A DNA stretch of 64,000 bases. Source: Krasilnikovia cinnamomea (GTDB taxonomy: Bacteria; Actinomycetota; Actinomycetes; Mycobacteriales; Micromonosporaceae). The stretch covers positions 2,170,001 to 2,234,000 of the forward strand of contig NZ_SHKY01000001.1 of the NCBI RefSeq assembly GCF_004217545.1. Direction: 5' to 3'. The notes under the pieces are model-generated. The model did not search any database and was not told the origin of the DNA. It was given only the letters and a program-made list of their open reading frames with translations. A program made the translations under genes and the position numbers. Shown one piece after another: positions 1-8,851 of this stretch (positions are counted from its first letter, which is position 1; the number at the start of each line of letters is the position of its first letter).

Positions 1-365
1 ACCGCACGGCGTTCGGCAAGCCGCTGGCCGACCAGGGCGTGGTGCGGGAGTGGATCGCCGAGTCCCGGGTCCGCGTGGAGCAGGCCCGGCTGCTGGTGCT
101 GAAGGCCGCCTGGCTGATGGACACGGTCGGCAACAAGGGCGCGCACACCGAGATCCAGGCCATCAAGATCATCGCTCCGGCCACGGCCGAATGGATCATC
201 GACAAGGCGATCCAGACGTACGGTGCGGCCGGTGTCGGCCAGGACACCCCGCTGGCCCGGCTGTGGAGCCAGGCCCGCACGCTGCGGCTGGCCGACGGCC
301 CGGACGAGGTGCACAAGCGCTCGCTGGCCCGCCGGGAGCTGAACCGCTACCGCAGCGGCCGATGA
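1..365 (+). CDS. acyl-CoA dehydrogenase, C-terminal fragment (runs off left edge)
   Basis: The reading frame is open from the window edge, so the first codons are missing. The visible 120 or so residues match the C-terminal helical domain of FAD-dependent acyl-CoA dehydrogenases: an RTAFGKPLADQ segment, a long helix of the RVRVEQARLLVLKAAW type, and QTYGAAGVGQDTPLA followed by ARTLRLADGPDEVHKRSLAR. These enzymes oxidise acyl-CoA to enoyl-CoA. The usual IYEGT-type glutamate motif is replaced here by LADGPDE, as in the ACAD10/11-like and FadE branch, where the base can lie elsewhere. A TetR gene follows 71 bp downstream and may belong to the same transcript. The family is secure; the substrate is unknown. 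Confidence 0.9.
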   Translation, partial: RTAFGKPLADQGVVREWIAESRVRVEQARLLVLKAAWLMDTVGNKGAHTEIQAIKIIAPATAEWIIDKAIQTYGAAGVGQDTPLARLWSQARTLRLADGPDEVHKRSLARRELNRYRSGR

Positions 366-436
366 CGCCCCTCGGGCGCCGCGAACCACCATCGGTAACG
401 CCACCGCCGGAACCCCGACCGACATCGGAGGGCGCG

Positions 437-1027
437 ATGACCCGACCGCAGCGCATCGACGGGCGTACGGCCCGGGCCGAGCGAACCCGCAACGCGATCG
501 TGGACGCGCACGTCGAGCTGATTCTCGGCGGCGAGTTACGCCCCACCGCGGAGCGCATCGCGAAGCTGGCGGGGGTGTCGCTGCGGGCACTGTGGAGCCA
601 CTTCACCGACATGGAGGCGCTGTTCGCGGCGAGCGGTCAGCGGGTCATGGAGCAGCGCGACGCCGCGTTCGAGCCGGTACCGGTGGACCTACCGCTGCCC
701 CGGCGGATCGAGGCGTACTGCGTGCAGCGGGCCCGGTTGCTCGAGCAGGTCGCGCCGGCCGCCAAGGCGGCGTCGCTCAAGGAGCCGTTCTCCCCGGCCT
801 TGCAGCGCAACCGCCGCGCGCACGTGGACGGGGTCCGCGACGAGCTGCGTACGCTGTTCGCCCCGGAGCTGGCGGCCGCGGGCGACCGCGCTCCCGAACT
901 GCTGACCGCGCTGGTCGGCGTCAGCATGTGGCCCACCTGGGGCACCTGGCGCGACGCCATGGGGCTGGACCCGGAGCAGTCCCGCGCGGCGCTGACCCGT
1001 ACCGTCGCCGCCCTTCTCACCGCCTGA
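437..1027 (+). CDS. TetR/AcrR family transcriptional regulator
   Basis: A 196-residue protein with an N-terminal TetR helix-turn-helix (about residues 15-62, including ERIAKLAGVSLRALWSHF) and a helical ligand-binding domain. The ATG start is preceded by GGAGGG at good spacing, which decides it over longer in-frame extensions that have no Shine-Dalgarno. It sits just downstream of the acyl-CoA dehydrogenase and is probably a local repressor of acyl-CoA metabolism genes; the ligand cannot be read from sequence. A perfect hairpin separates it from the convergent DoxX-like gene. Confidence 0.88.
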   Translation: MTRPQRIDGRTARAERTRNAIVDAHVELILGGELRPTAERIAKLAGVSLRALWSHFTDMEALFAASGQRVMEQRDAAFEPVPVDLPLPRRIEAYCVQRARLLEQVAPAAKAASLKEPFSPALQRNRRAHVDGVRDELRTLFAPELAAAGDRAPELLTALVGVSMWPTWGTWRDAMGLDPEQSRAALTRTVAALLTA

Positions 1028-1111
1028 TCGGCGCTGCCGATCGTCGCGGATCTTGGCGAGTTGTGGCGAGCTGCTCACCCAAACTCTCCAACCTCTGCGG
1101 CGCAGCCCACG

Positions 1112-1149
1112 CCGCGTGGCCGGCGACCCGTAGGTCGCCGGCCACGCGG
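1112..1149. terminator. perfect 17-bp stem, probable bidirectional terminator
   Basis: Arms CCGCGTGGCCGGCGACC and GGTCGCCGGCCACGCGG enclose the 4-nt loop CGTA. It lies between two convergent genes, with stops at 1027 and 1162. There is no U-tract, as is common for actinobacterial hairpins. Confidence 0.85.
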
Positions 1150-1161
1150 TGCGGTGTCAGG

Positions 1162-1755
1162 TCAAAGCAGCCAGTGGTTCTTGCGGACGAAGGGGATGTG
1201 GCCCCAGATCTTGCCCAGGCCCCAGGTGTGCCCGGCGTAGGTCGCCGCGGCGACGATCATCGCGAGCGCGTAGATGACGTGGTAGTCGACGATCGGGTTG
1301 GTCGAGCCGCTGGGGTCACCACCGGCGGTGTGCTGCGCCAGCGGCCACTCGGCCAGCCACATCATCGCCATCATGATGGTGCCGCCCACCGCGGCGATCC
1401 GCAGGCCGACGCCCAGCATCAGGGCCAGTCCGAGCCCCAGTAGACCGGCCATGAACAGGAAGTCGCACCACCAGGTCCCGGCCATCGAGTGGAACATCGA
1501 CTGGAACGGCCCCACCTCGACGTTGGAGAGGAAGCCTCTGGTCGGCGAGCCACCGTTGATGACGGCGCGTTCGGACGGGGTCGAGTAGTTCAGGCCGAAC
1601 ATCTTGTCGAGGAAGGCCCAGAGGAAGACGAAGCCGGTGGCCATCCGCATGACGGCGATCGCCTTGGCGGCGAACTTGGTCATCATCGAGCCGGGGATCT
1701 CGGCTTGCTCGAGGGGGCGTTCCAGAGTGCGCTTGGTGGATGCGTGGACGGTCAT
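1162..1755 (-). CDS. DoxX-like integral membrane protein
   Basis: A 197-residue protein with about four membrane segments: around IAVMRMATGFVFLWAFLDK, the WWCDFLFMAGLLGLGLALML segment, RIAAVGGTIMMAMMWLAEW, and YALAMIVAAATYAGHTWGLG. The arrangement and the early GFVFLWAFLDK helix fit the DoxX/DoxD-like family, members of which take part in thiosulfate or quinone redox at the membrane. The exact activity here is unknown. The start is the ATG preceded by GGAGG; an upstream in-frame extension lacks any such site. It stands alone, convergent with the TetR gene. Confidence 0.72.
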   Translation of the reverse strand: MTVHASTKRTLERPLEQAEIPGSMMTKFAAKAIAVMRMATGFVFLWAFLDKMFGLNYSTPSERAVINGGSPTRGFLSNVEVGPFQSMFHSMAGTWWCDFLFMAGLLGLGLALMLGVGLRIAAVGGTIMMAMMWLAEWPLAQHTAGGDPSGSTNPIVDYHVIYALAMIVAAATYAGHTWGLGKIWGHIPFVRKNHWLL

Positions 1756-1906
1756 CGCTGCCTCCGTGTCCTTCACCGTTTGACAGATCAACCTTCCGCC
1801 CGCGCCCACCGCAGCACCCGGGTCGAATTCACCGACTCGTCGGGACCTTGGTCCCGCCGTCACACGGGTCCGCGACTGTCCCGTGAATCCCCGCTGAACA
1901 CCCAGG

Positions 1907-2992
1907 TCACAGCACCACGACCGAGCGGGCCCCCTCGCCCCTCGCCATCCGCTCGAAGGCGGCGGGGATCTCCGCCAGACCGATCCGGTCGGTGATGAGG
2001 TGCTCCACGGCCAGCGTGCCGTCCAGCAGCTCGCGGGCCAGCTCCGGCAGCGCCGCCTCGGGGTCGGCGCCGCCGTACACGCAGGCGCGCAGGGTCCGCG
2101 CCGAGGTGAAGATGTCCAGCGCGCTCAGCTGCAGCATGTCGTCCGCGCGGCCCATGCCGACGACCGTGACGTGGCCGCCGCGGCGGGTGGCCCGCCAGGC
2201 CGCCCGGATCGTCGCCGCCTTGCCGACGCATTCGAACGCGTGGTCGACGCCGCGCCCCTGCGTCCGTACCCGGATGTCCTTGGACAGCGTGTCCGCCGCG
2301 ACCAGGAACTCGGTCGCCCCGGCCGCCTCGGCGAGCGCCTTCTTGGACTCGGCCACGTCGACCGCGATGACCTGGGCGGCCCCGGCGGCGCGGGCCGCCG
2401 CCACCACGGTCAGGCCCACCCCGCCCAGGCCGAGCACCAGCACCGCGTCACCGGGGGCCACCCGGGCGGTGTTGCGCACCGCGCCGGCACCGGTCAGCAC
2501 CGCGCAGCCGAGCAGGGCCGCGCTTTCCCACGCAAGTTCTCCCGGTACGGCGATGACCGCGTTCTCCGGCACCACGACCTGCTCGGCGAAGGCACCCAGC
2601 CCCAGCGTCACGTGCACCGGCGCCCCGTCCAGCGTCATGCCGTTCTCCAGCGCGGCCACGTTCGCGGTGGCGCACAGCCACGGCTCGCCGTGGGTGCAGA
2701 ACCAGCACGTACGGCAGACCGGCGACCAGTTCAGCGCCACGTGGGTGCCCACCGCGACCCGGGTGACGTTGGCGCCCACCTCGACGACCTCGCCCGCCGC
2801 CTCGTGACCCAGCACCAGCGGGTGCGGCGGTGCGAGGGTGCCGTCGAGCATGGCCAGGTCGGAGTGGCACACCCCGGCCGCCCGGACCCGTACCCGGACC
2901 TGCCCGGGCCCGACCTCCGGCAGGCGCAGCTGGGCCACCACCGGCGGCACGCCACGGTCCCGGGCGACCAGGCCCTTGATGTACGCGGTCAC
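1907..2992 (-). CDS. zinc-dependent alcohol dehydrogenase (MDR family)
   Basis: A 361-residue medium-chain dehydrogenase that oxidises an alcohol to an aldehyde with NAD(P)+. Catalytic zinc ligands are visible at Cys42 (VCHSD), His63-Glu64 (GHEAAGEV) and Cys163. The four structural-zinc cysteines are at 93, 96, 99 and 107 in classical spacing, and the Rossmann motif GLGGVG is at 188-193. Its GTG start overlaps the stop of the upstream aldehyde dehydrogenase by 4 nt (GTGA), so the two are translationally coupled. With TetR in front it forms a three-gene operon handing aldehyde to the dehydrogenase encoded before it. The substrate chain is not known. Confidence 0.93.
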   Translation of the reverse strand: MTAYIKGLVARDRGVPPVVAQLRLPEVGPGQVRVRVRAAGVCHSDLAMLDGTLAPPHPLVLGHEAAGEVVEVGANVTRVAVGTHVALNWSPVCRTCWFCTHGEPWLCATANVAALENGMTLDGAPVHVTLGLGAFAEQVVVPENAVIAVPGELAWESAALLGCAVLTGAGAVRNTARVAPGDAVLVLGLGGVGLTVVAAARAAGAAQVIAVDVAESKKALAEAAGATEFLVAADTLSKDIRVRTQGRGVDHAFECVGKAATIRAAWRATRRGGHVTVVGMGRADDMLQLSALDIFTSARTLRACVYGGADPEAALPELARELLDGTLAVEHLITDRIGLAEIPAAFERMARGEGARSVVVL

Positions 2993-4425
2993 CGCTGGAT
3001 CGCCTTGATCTGCTGGAACTCCGCCACCCCGTACGCGCCGAGTTCGCGTCCGACGCCGGACTGCTTGTACCCGCCGAACGGGGCGGCCGGGTTGAACGCG
3101 GCGCCGTTGATGTCGACCGCGCCGGTGCGCATCCGGCGGGCCACGGCGAGGGCCCGTTCCGGTTCCGCCGACCAGACGCCGCCGGCCAGGCCGTAGCGGG
3201 AGTTGTTCGCGATGCTCACCGCCTCATCGTCGTCGGTGAACGGAATGAGCGACAACACGGGTCCGAAGATCTCCTCCTGGGCCAGGGCGCTGTCCGGGTC
3301 GACGTCGGCGAAGACCGTGGCGGCGACGAAGTGGCCCCGCTCCGGCACGGGCGCGTGCGGGCCGCCCGCGACGAGCCGCGCCCCGTCGGCCAGCCCGCGC
3401 TCGACGTGCCCGCGGACCCGTTCGAGCTGGGCGGCGGAGATGAGCGGGCCGAGCCGGGTGGACTCGTCGAACGGGTCTCCGGTGTGGTACTTCGCGGCGG
3501 CCGAAGCGGCGATCGACACCGCCTCGTCGTAGCGGCTGCGGTGGACCAGCATGCGGGTCCACGCCGTACACGTCTGTCCCGAGTTGAGGAAGGCGTTGCC
3601 GACGCCCACCTTGACCGCCCGGGTCAGGTCCGCGTCGTCGAGGATCACGTTGGCGCTCTTGCCGCCGAGTTCCAGGGAGACGCGGGCGATGCGGTCGGCG
3701 GCGGCGTGGGCGACCGCGCGGCCGGTGGCCGTGGACCCGGTGAACGACACCATGTCGACGTCCGGGTGGGCGGCCAGCGCCGCGCCGACCTCGGGCCCGG
3801 TGCCGGGGACCAGGTTGAGCACCCCGGCGGGCAGCCCGGCCTCCTCGGCCGCGTCGGCCAGCAGGTACGCCACCAGCGGGGTGAGCTCGCTGGGCTTGAG
3901 CACCACCGGGCAGCCCGCCGCCAGCGCCGCGCCGACCTTGGCGATGATCTGGTGCAGCGGGTAGTTCCACGGGGTGATGGCGGCGACCACGCCGACCGGC
4001 TCGGACACGACCAGCGAGTGGCCGACCGTCTCGGCGGGCGCCGGGCCGGCGGCCAGTTCCGCGTACCCCTGCAGGACGGTCAGGGGCAGCCGGGTGTGGG
4101 TGGCGGCGGCGATCTTCAGGGGCGCGCCCAGCTCCAGCCCGACCGTACGGGAAATGTCGGCGGCCCGGGCGGACAGCGCCGCGTGCAGGCGGGTGAGCGC
4201 CGCGCCGCGCTCGGCGGCGCTGGTGGCGGCCCAGCGGTCGAAGGCCGCGCGGGCGGCCGCCACCGCGGCGTCCACGTCCGGGGCCGAGCCGGCGGGCACG
4301 TGGCCGAGGATGTCGCCGGTGGCCGGGTTCTCGACGGCGATCCGCTCGCCGGAGGCGGGCGGGACCCAGGCCCCGCCGAGGTAGAGCCGGTCGCGGCTGA
4401 GCAGGACGTCGGGGCTGAGCGTCAC
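2989..4425 (-). CDS. aldehyde dehydrogenase (NAD(P)+), ALDH superfamily
   Basis: A 478-residue ALDH of standard length. Visible are the PWNYPLHQ segment, the cofactor-loop sequence FTGSTATGR, the general-base glutamate in [10 protein letters not shown] and the catalytic cysteine in NSGQTCTAW. It converts aldehydes to acids. The GTG start overlaps the TetR stop codon by 4 nt (GTGA), which excludes long upstream in-frame extensions running back through the TetR gene. It is in one operon with the regulator before it and the alcohol dehydrogenase after it. The acid produced could be taken up by the acyl-CoA ligase on the other strand. Confidence 0.93.
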   Translation of the reverse strand: MTLSPDVLLSRDRLYLGGAWVPPASGERIAVENPATGDILGHVPAGSAPDVDAAVAAARAAFDRWAATSAAERGAALTRLHAALSARAADISRTVGLELGAPLKIAAATHTRLPLTVLQGYAELAAGPAPAETVGHSLVVSEPVGVVAAITPWNYPLHQIIAKVGAALAAGCPVVLKPSELTPLVAYLLADAAEEAGLPAGVLNLVPGTGPEVGAALAAHPDVDMVSFTGSTATGRAVAHAAADRIARVSLELGGKSANVILDDADLTRAVKVGVGNAFLNSGQTCTAWTRMLVHRSRYDEAVSIAASAAAKYHTGDPFDESTRLGPLISAAQLERVRGHVERGLADGARLVAGGPHAPVPERGHFVAATVFADVDPDSALAQEEIFGPVLSLIPFTDDDEAVSIANNSRYGLAGGVWSAEPERALAVARRMRTGAVDINGAAFNPAAPFGGYKQSGVGRELGAYGVAEFQQIKAIQR

Positions 4426-5060
4426 GTTCGCGTGCCTTTCGTGAGGGGTAGCAGGCGGCCGAGGCCCGCGAGGACCGTGTCGAGGCCGAGTTCGAACGCG
4501 CCCTCGTCGACGCTGTGCTGGTGTTCGGCCAGCAGGTGGGCGTGGCGCAGGTGCGGGTAGCGCTCGGCGTAGACGCCGGGGTCCTCGTCGAAGCCGCGCG
4601 CGAACGACCCGAGCGCGGAACCGTGCACCAGGTAGCGCATCAGCGCCCCGATGTGGGTGGCCCGGGCGGGGGGCCAGCCCGCGTCGATCAGCGCGCCGTA
4701 GACCGTGTCGGCCATGGCCAGCGCGGCCGGGCGGCGGCCGGGCCCGTGCGCGAGGACGGGCACGACGTTGGGGTGGGCGCAGAGCACCGCATGGTACGAG
4801 CACGCCCAGAGCCGCAGCGCGTCGCGCCAGTCGTGGGTGGCGAACGACGAGACGTCCACCCGGGCCACGACCGCGTCGGCCACCGCGTCCAGGATCTCGT
4901 TCTTGGTCGGGAAGTGGTGGTAGAGCGACGGCCCGGCCACGCCCAACTCGGTGGCGAGGCGACGGGTCGACACCGCCGCCAGCCCTTCGGCGTCGACGAG
5001 GGCGGCGGCGGCCTCGACGATCCGCTGCCGGGTGAGCAGCGTCTGCCGGGGCCGGGCCAT
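4422..5060 (-). CDS. TetR family regulator of the divergent alcohol/acyl-CoA cluster
   Basis: A 212-residue TetR protein. The N-terminal HTH covers about residues 9-55 (RIVEAAAALVDAEG, then LATELGVAGPSLYHHFPTK), and the C-terminal domain resembles TetR_C-type effector domains. It is the first gene of the minus-strand operon and diverges from the acyl-CoA dehydrogenase gene across 67 bp. A dyad GTGC-N8-GCAC in that gap is a likely operator. Autoregulation and repression of both arms is inference from position. Confidence 0.9.
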   Translation of the reverse strand: MARPRQTLLTRQRIVEAAAALVDAEGLAAVSTRRLATELGVAGPSLYHHFPTKNEILDAVADAVVARVDVSSFATHDWRDALRLWACSYHAVLCAHPNVVPVLAHGPGRRPAALAMADTVYGALIDAGWPPARATHIGALMRYLVHGSALGSFARGFDEDPGVYAERYPHLRHAHLLAEHQHSVDEGAFELGLDTVLAGLGRLLPLTKGTRT

Positions 5061-5091
5061 GGGTGCTCCTGAATTCGCCGGTTTCTCGCTC

Positions 5092-5121
5092 TGGACGTGC
5101 GAAAACTTGCACCGCTAGTTT
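5092..5121 (+). promoter_or_regulatory. leaderless promoter of acyl-CoA dehydrogenase with embedded dyad
   Basis: TGGACG (5092-5097), an 18-bp spacer and TAGTTT (5116-5121) are followed by only 6 nt before the ATG, so the transcript should begin at the start codon. An inverted repeat GTGC-N8-GCAC occupies 5097-5112, exactly between the two hexamers, where a bound TetR would block polymerase. Confidence 0.55.
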
Positions 5122-5127
5122 AGTCGC

Positions 5128-6300
5128 ATGGACTTCTCGCTGAGCGACGAGGAACGCGCGATCCGCGACACGGCCCGCCAGTTCATCAGCCGTGAGGTCA
5201 TGCCGCTGGAGCAGGAGGCGCTGCGCCGCGAGCGGGCCCACCGGCCCGGCCTGGAGCCCGGCGAACTGCGCGAGCTGCAGCTCAAGGCGAAGAAGTTCGG
5301 CTTCTGGGGCCTGAGCACCCCGGCCGAGTACGGCGGCATGGACCTGTCCGCCGTCCTGCAGTCGCTGATCGTGACCGAGGTGGGCCGTACCTTCGTGCAG
5401 TTCCGCTTCGGCGGCGAGGCGGACAACATCCTGTACTTCGGCAACGACGAGCAGAAGCGCGAGTACCTGCTCCCCACGATCGAGGGCGACCGGATCTCCT
5501 GCTTCGCGATCACCGAGCCGGGCGCCGGTTCCGACGCCGCGAACATCAAGCTCAGCGCGCGCCGCGACGGCGACGACTGGGTCCTCAACGGCGAGAAGAC
5601 GTTCATCACCAACGGCAACGACGCCGACTTCGCGATCGTCGTCGCGGTCACCGACCCCGAGAAGGGCGCCCGGCGCGGCGGGGCGACCGCGTTCCTCGTG
5701 GACCGTGCGATGGGCTGGCGCTCGGAGTTCATCCAGACGATGGGCGAGGGAGGCCCGGCCTCACTGATCTTCGAGGACGTGCGGGTGCCGCAGCGCAACA
5801 TCCTGGGCGAGCTGGGCCAGGGCTTCGAGCTCGGCATGAGGTGGATCGGCAAGGGCCGCTACCTGATCCCGTCGGCCGCGATCGGCATCGCGGAACGGGC
5901 CCTGTCCATGGCTCTCGAGTACGCGAACAGCCGCGAGACCTTCGGCCGCCGCATCGGCGAGAACCAGGCGATCCAGTGGATGCTGGCCGACTCCGAGGTG
6001 GAGCTCGAGGCGGCGCGCTGGCTGGTGCTGCGCGCCGCGTGGGCGGTGGACCAGGGCGAGGACCCGCGCCACACCTCGTCGATGGCCAAACTGTACGGCG
6101 CGGGCATGGTGAACCGGGTCGTCGACCGGGTCCTGCAGATCCACGGCGGCATGGGCTACACCCGGGAGCTGCCCATCGAGCGCTGGTACCGGCAGGTCCG
6201 GCTGATGCGCATCTACGAGGGCACGGACGAGATGCAGCGCCTCATCATCGCCCGTGACCTGCTCCGGGGCTACACCAAGATCGGCGGCTCGCTGGCCTGA
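5128..6300 (+). CDS. acyl-CoA dehydrogenase
   Basis: A complete 390-residue FAD acyl-CoA dehydrogenase. Signature regions are CFAITEPGAGSD (FAD/substrate loop), WVLNGEKTFITNG, and the C-terminal IYEGTDEMQRLI, whose glutamate (about residue 364) is the usual catalytic base. It introduces the first double bond of beta-oxidation. The start is an ATG with no Shine-Dalgarno but a -10 hexamer 6 nt upstream. An acyl-CoA ligase gene follows after 64 bp on the same strand, so activation and oxidation are encoded together. Confidence 0.94.
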   Translation: MDFSLSDEERAIRDTARQFISREVMPLEQEALRRERAHRPGLEPGELRELQLKAKKFGFWGLSTPAEYGGMDLSAVLQSLIVTEVGRTFVQFRFGGEADNILYFGNDEQKREYLLPTIEGDRISCFAITEPGAGSDAANIKLSARRDGDDWVLNGEKTFITNGNDADFAIVVAVTDPEKGARRGGATAFLVDRAMGWRSEFIQTMGEGGPASLIFEDVRVPQRNILGELGQGFELGMRWIGKGRYLIPSAAIGIAERALSMALEYANSRETFGRRIGENQAIQWMLADSEVELEAARWLVLRAAWAVDQGEDPRHTSSMAKLYGAGMVNRVVDRVLQIHGGMGYTRELPIERWYRQVRLMRIYEGTDEMQRLIIARDLLRGYTKIGGSLA

Positions 6301-6364
6301 CCGGCTAGGGCCTGAATCGTTTGTCGCGGGGGACCCACATCCGTTTGAGCAGAGGAGGACCCGC

Positions 6365-7915
6365 GTGACGACGCTTTCCCTGGCGACCGTGCTGGCCGAG
6401 GCGGCCCGGCGCTACCCCGACAAGGTCGCGGTCGTGGACGACTACGCCCGGGTGACGTACCGCGAGCTGTGGGAGCAGGCCCGGGCGTACGCCGCGGGGC
6501 TGCGCGAGCTCGGGGTCCGCCCCGGTGACACGGTCGCCGTGCAGATCCCCAACGTGCTGGACTTCCCCCGGGTCTACTACGGCGCCCTGGCGGCCGGCGC
6601 CACCCTGGTGCCGGTGCACCTGCTGCTCACCCCCGAGGAGATCGCGTACGTCCTGCGGGACAGCGGCACCGACCTGCTCGTGGCGCACTCCAGCCAGTTG
6701 GCCAACGCCACCGCGGCCGCGCACGCCGCGGGCACCCGGCTGGCCACGGTCGGCCCGCTGCCCGCCGGAGTGCCCGACGCCCCGCCGCGGCTGGAGGAGG
6801 CGGCCTCGGCCGTGCCGCCGCTGCGCACGTACGTGACCCGCGAGGCCGAGGACGTCGCGGTCGTCTTCTACACCAGCGGCACCACCGGACAGTCCAAGGG
6901 CGCCCTGCTCACCCACCTGAACCTGGTGCTGAACGCGACCGTGAGCGTGTTCGACACCAGCGAGTGCCATCCGGACGACGTGATCCTGGGCTGCCTGCCG
7001 CTGTTCCACAGCTTCGGCCAGGTGTGCATGAACGGCACGTTCCGGCTGGGCGCCACGATGGTGCTGCTGGCCCGCTTCACCGGGGAGGCGGCCATCGACG
7101 TGATGGTGCGCGAGAAGGTGACCAGCTTCTACGGGGTGCCGACGATGTACGTCGCCCTGCTGGAGGCCGCTGCGAAGGCGGAGACGCTGCCGCGGCTGCG
7201 GCTGGCCGGGTCGGGTGGTGCGTCGCTGCCCGTGGCGGTGCTGGAACGGTTCGCGGAGACCTTCGACGCGCCCATCTACGAGGGGTACGGGCTGTCCGAG
7301 ACCTCCCCGACCGCCACCACGAACCAGGCCGCCTTCGGCACCCGCGCGGGTTCGGTCGGCCACCCGATCTGGGGGGTGGAGGCGGAGATCGCCCGGCCCG
7401 AGATCGAGGAGCGCATCGAGTTCCTCCCGGCGGGCGAGCTGGGCGAGATCGTCATCCGTGGGCACAACGTCTTCGCGGGGTACCTGAACCGGCCGGAGGA
7501 GACCGCGGCGGCGCTCGTGGACGGCTGGTTCCGCACCGGCGACCTGGGCACGAAGGACGCCGACGGGTTCCTCACCATCGTGGACCGCAAGAAGGACATG
7601 ATCATCCGGGGCGGCTTCAACGTGTACCCGCGCGAGGTAGAGGAGGTGCTGGCCCGGCACCCCGCCGTCGTGCAGGTCGCGGTCATCGGCGTACCCGACG
7701 CGGTGCTCGGCGAGGAGATCTGCGCCGTGGTGGTGGCCGATCCGGGCGGGGTGACGCAGGAGGATCTGACCGCCTGGGCGCGCGAACGCCTCGGCAAGCA
7801 CAAGTACCCGCGTCAGGTGCGTTTCGCCGAGTCCCTGCCACTGGGCCCGAGCCACAAGGTGCTCAAGCGGGAGCTACGCCGAACGTTCGCCGATCCCGCC
7901 CAGCAGGGCGGGTAG
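6365..7915 (+). CDS. AMP-forming acyl-CoA synthetase (long-chain-fatty-acid ligase type)
   Basis: A 516-residue ANL-superfamily ligase that joins a carboxylic acid to CoA via an acyl-adenylate. Motifs are the P-loop YTSGTTGQSKGALLTH (169-184), the YGLSETSPT adenylate motif, GWFRTGDLG, the hinge DRKKDMIIRGG, and the terminal catalytic lysine in GPSHK (about residue 498). The GTG start has a strong GAGGAGG. It follows the acyl-CoA dehydrogenase and could activate acids made by the divergent aldehyde dehydrogenase. The last 42 bp overlap the 3' end of the convergent Nudix gene. Confidence 0.93.
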   Translation: MTTLSLATVLAEAARRYPDKVAVVDDYARVTYRELWEQARAYAAGLRELGVRPGDTVAVQIPNVLDFPRVYYGALAAGATLVPVHLLLTPEEIAYVLRDSGTDLLVAHSSQLANATAAAHAAGTRLATVGPLPAGVPDAPPRLEEAASAVPPLRTYVTREAEDVAVVFYTSGTTGQSKGALLTHLNLVLNATVSVFDTSECHPDDVILGCLPLFHSFGQVCMNGTFRLGATMVLLARFTGEAAIDVMVREKVTSFYGVPTMYVALLEAAAKAETLPRLRLAGSGGASLPVAVLERFAETFDAPIYEGYGLSETSPTATTNQAAFGTRAGSVGHPIWGVEAEIARPEIEERIEFLPAGELGEIVIRGHNVFAGYLNRPEETAAALVDGWFRTGDLGTKDADGFLTIVDRKKDMIIRGGFNVYPREVEEVLARHPAVVQVAVIGVPDAVLGEEICAVVVADPGGVTQEDLTAWARERLGKHKYPRQVRFAESLPLGPSHKVLKRELRRTFADPAQQGG

Positions 7916-8317
7916 CTCCGCCACGATCGGCTCGTCGGCCGGCAGCCAGGGCACGCTGTTCAGCTCGCCGGCCGCGAGCCACCGCATCGCGGAGTGCTCC
8001 AGGGCGCGCGGCACCCCGCCGTCCAGCACCTCGGCGACGAAGACCCGCAGCACGGCCCGGCCGCGCGCCAGTGGCACGTCCGGGCCGACCCGGGCGCCGA
8101 CCCGTACCCGTACGCCGAGCTCCTCCCGGCACTCGCGGGCCAGTGCCTGCGCGTCGGTCTCCCCCGGCTCGACCTTGCCCCCGGGGAACTCCCAGCGCCC
8201 GGCCGCCTCGGGCGGCGCCGAGCGTTCGCACGCCAGCACCCGGCCATCGATGACAATGACGGCGGCCACGATCACTCTGGGTGACGAAGCGCTGCTGACG
8301 TGGTGTCCCTGGGGCAT
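7874..8317 (-). CDS. Nudix hydrolase, MutT-like
   Basis: A 147-residue protein with a perfect Nudix box: GKVEPGE, seven residues, then RECREELGV. The size and the VIVAAVIVIDGRVLACER start of the fold match MutT-type (8-oxo-dGTP or related nucleotide) pyrophosphohydrolases, which clean oxidised nucleotides. The ATG chosen gives normal family length but lacks a clear Shine-Dalgarno; a much longer frame extends upstream without homology. It overlaps the convergent ligase gene by 42 bp and diverges from the next gene. Confidence 0.85.
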   Translation of the reverse strand: MPQGHHVSSASSPRVIVAAVIVIDGRVLACERSAPPEAAGRWEFPGGKVEPGETDAQALARECREELGVRVRVGARVGPDVPLARGRAVLRVFVAEVLDGGVPRALEHSAMRWLAAGELNSVPWLPADEPIVAELPALLGGIGERSA

Positions 8318-8501
8318 GAGCAAACAGCGTGCCACAAATCTTGACCGTTCAGGTTGCCCGAGTCCGCCCCGAACGTCGGGAGAACACAGATATGTGGGCG
8401 TGGACACGCTTGACGCGGGAGGCAAGACTGTCACCACCGACCATGACGACATGGCGACGATTTGGCCACAAGCCGGCAACGACGCCAAGGGGGTGTGGCT
8501 G

Positions 8502-8813
8502 ATGCGGGCCAGGAAACCACGGGGAACTCGGGGGGATTACCTGAGCGACGCCCTGGCCCTGTTGGGTGGCTGGACCCAGGACGGCATGCAGCTCAAGCGC
8601 GTCCTCGCCTGCGACGAGAGTCAGCACGCCGCGCTGACCGAACGGATCAAGGTCGCCGCCGATACCTTACGCATCCGCCCGCACATCCGTCGCCTCGACG
8701 GTCACACGCAGATCTGCCTCGCCGCGCAGGACGGCACCGACATCACCGACGGTGAGGTCACGCTCGCGGCCCGTATCGAGGACGCCTACCGTACGGTCGT
8801 CGGCCGCCAGTAG
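8502..8813 (+). CDS. pterin-4a-carbinolamine dehydratase-like small protein, degenerate active site
   Basis: A protein of about 103 residues whose pattern resembles the PCD/DCoH fold: a GGWTQDGMQLKRVL strand pair, an ERIKVAADTL helix, then HTQICLAAQDGTDITDGEV and LAARIEDAYRTVV, equivalent to the usual TH-x-GGLT-x-D-x-LA-x-xID. The catalytic HHP of true dehydratases is not kept (RIRPHIRR instead), so it may not be an enzyme. AAGGGGG lies 8 nt before this ATG. In-frame alternatives are GTG 8394 and ATG 8451. The family call is by pattern only. Confidence 0.5.
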   Translation: MRARKPRGTRGDYLSDALALLGGWTQDGMQLKRVLACDESQHAALTERIKVAADTLRIRPHIRRLDGHTQICLAAQDGTDITDGEVTLAARIEDAYRTVVGRQ

Positions 8814-8851
8814 CCCGACGGCGCTGGCCCGGCCGCACTACGCTCGGGCCC

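Noticed and set aside
2989..5241. A 750-codon frame extending the aldehyde dehydrogenase back through the TetR gene
   Set aside because: The TetR gene occupies this DNA in another frame with good family motifs; the GTGA overlap at 4422-4425 gives the dehydrogenase a normal length.
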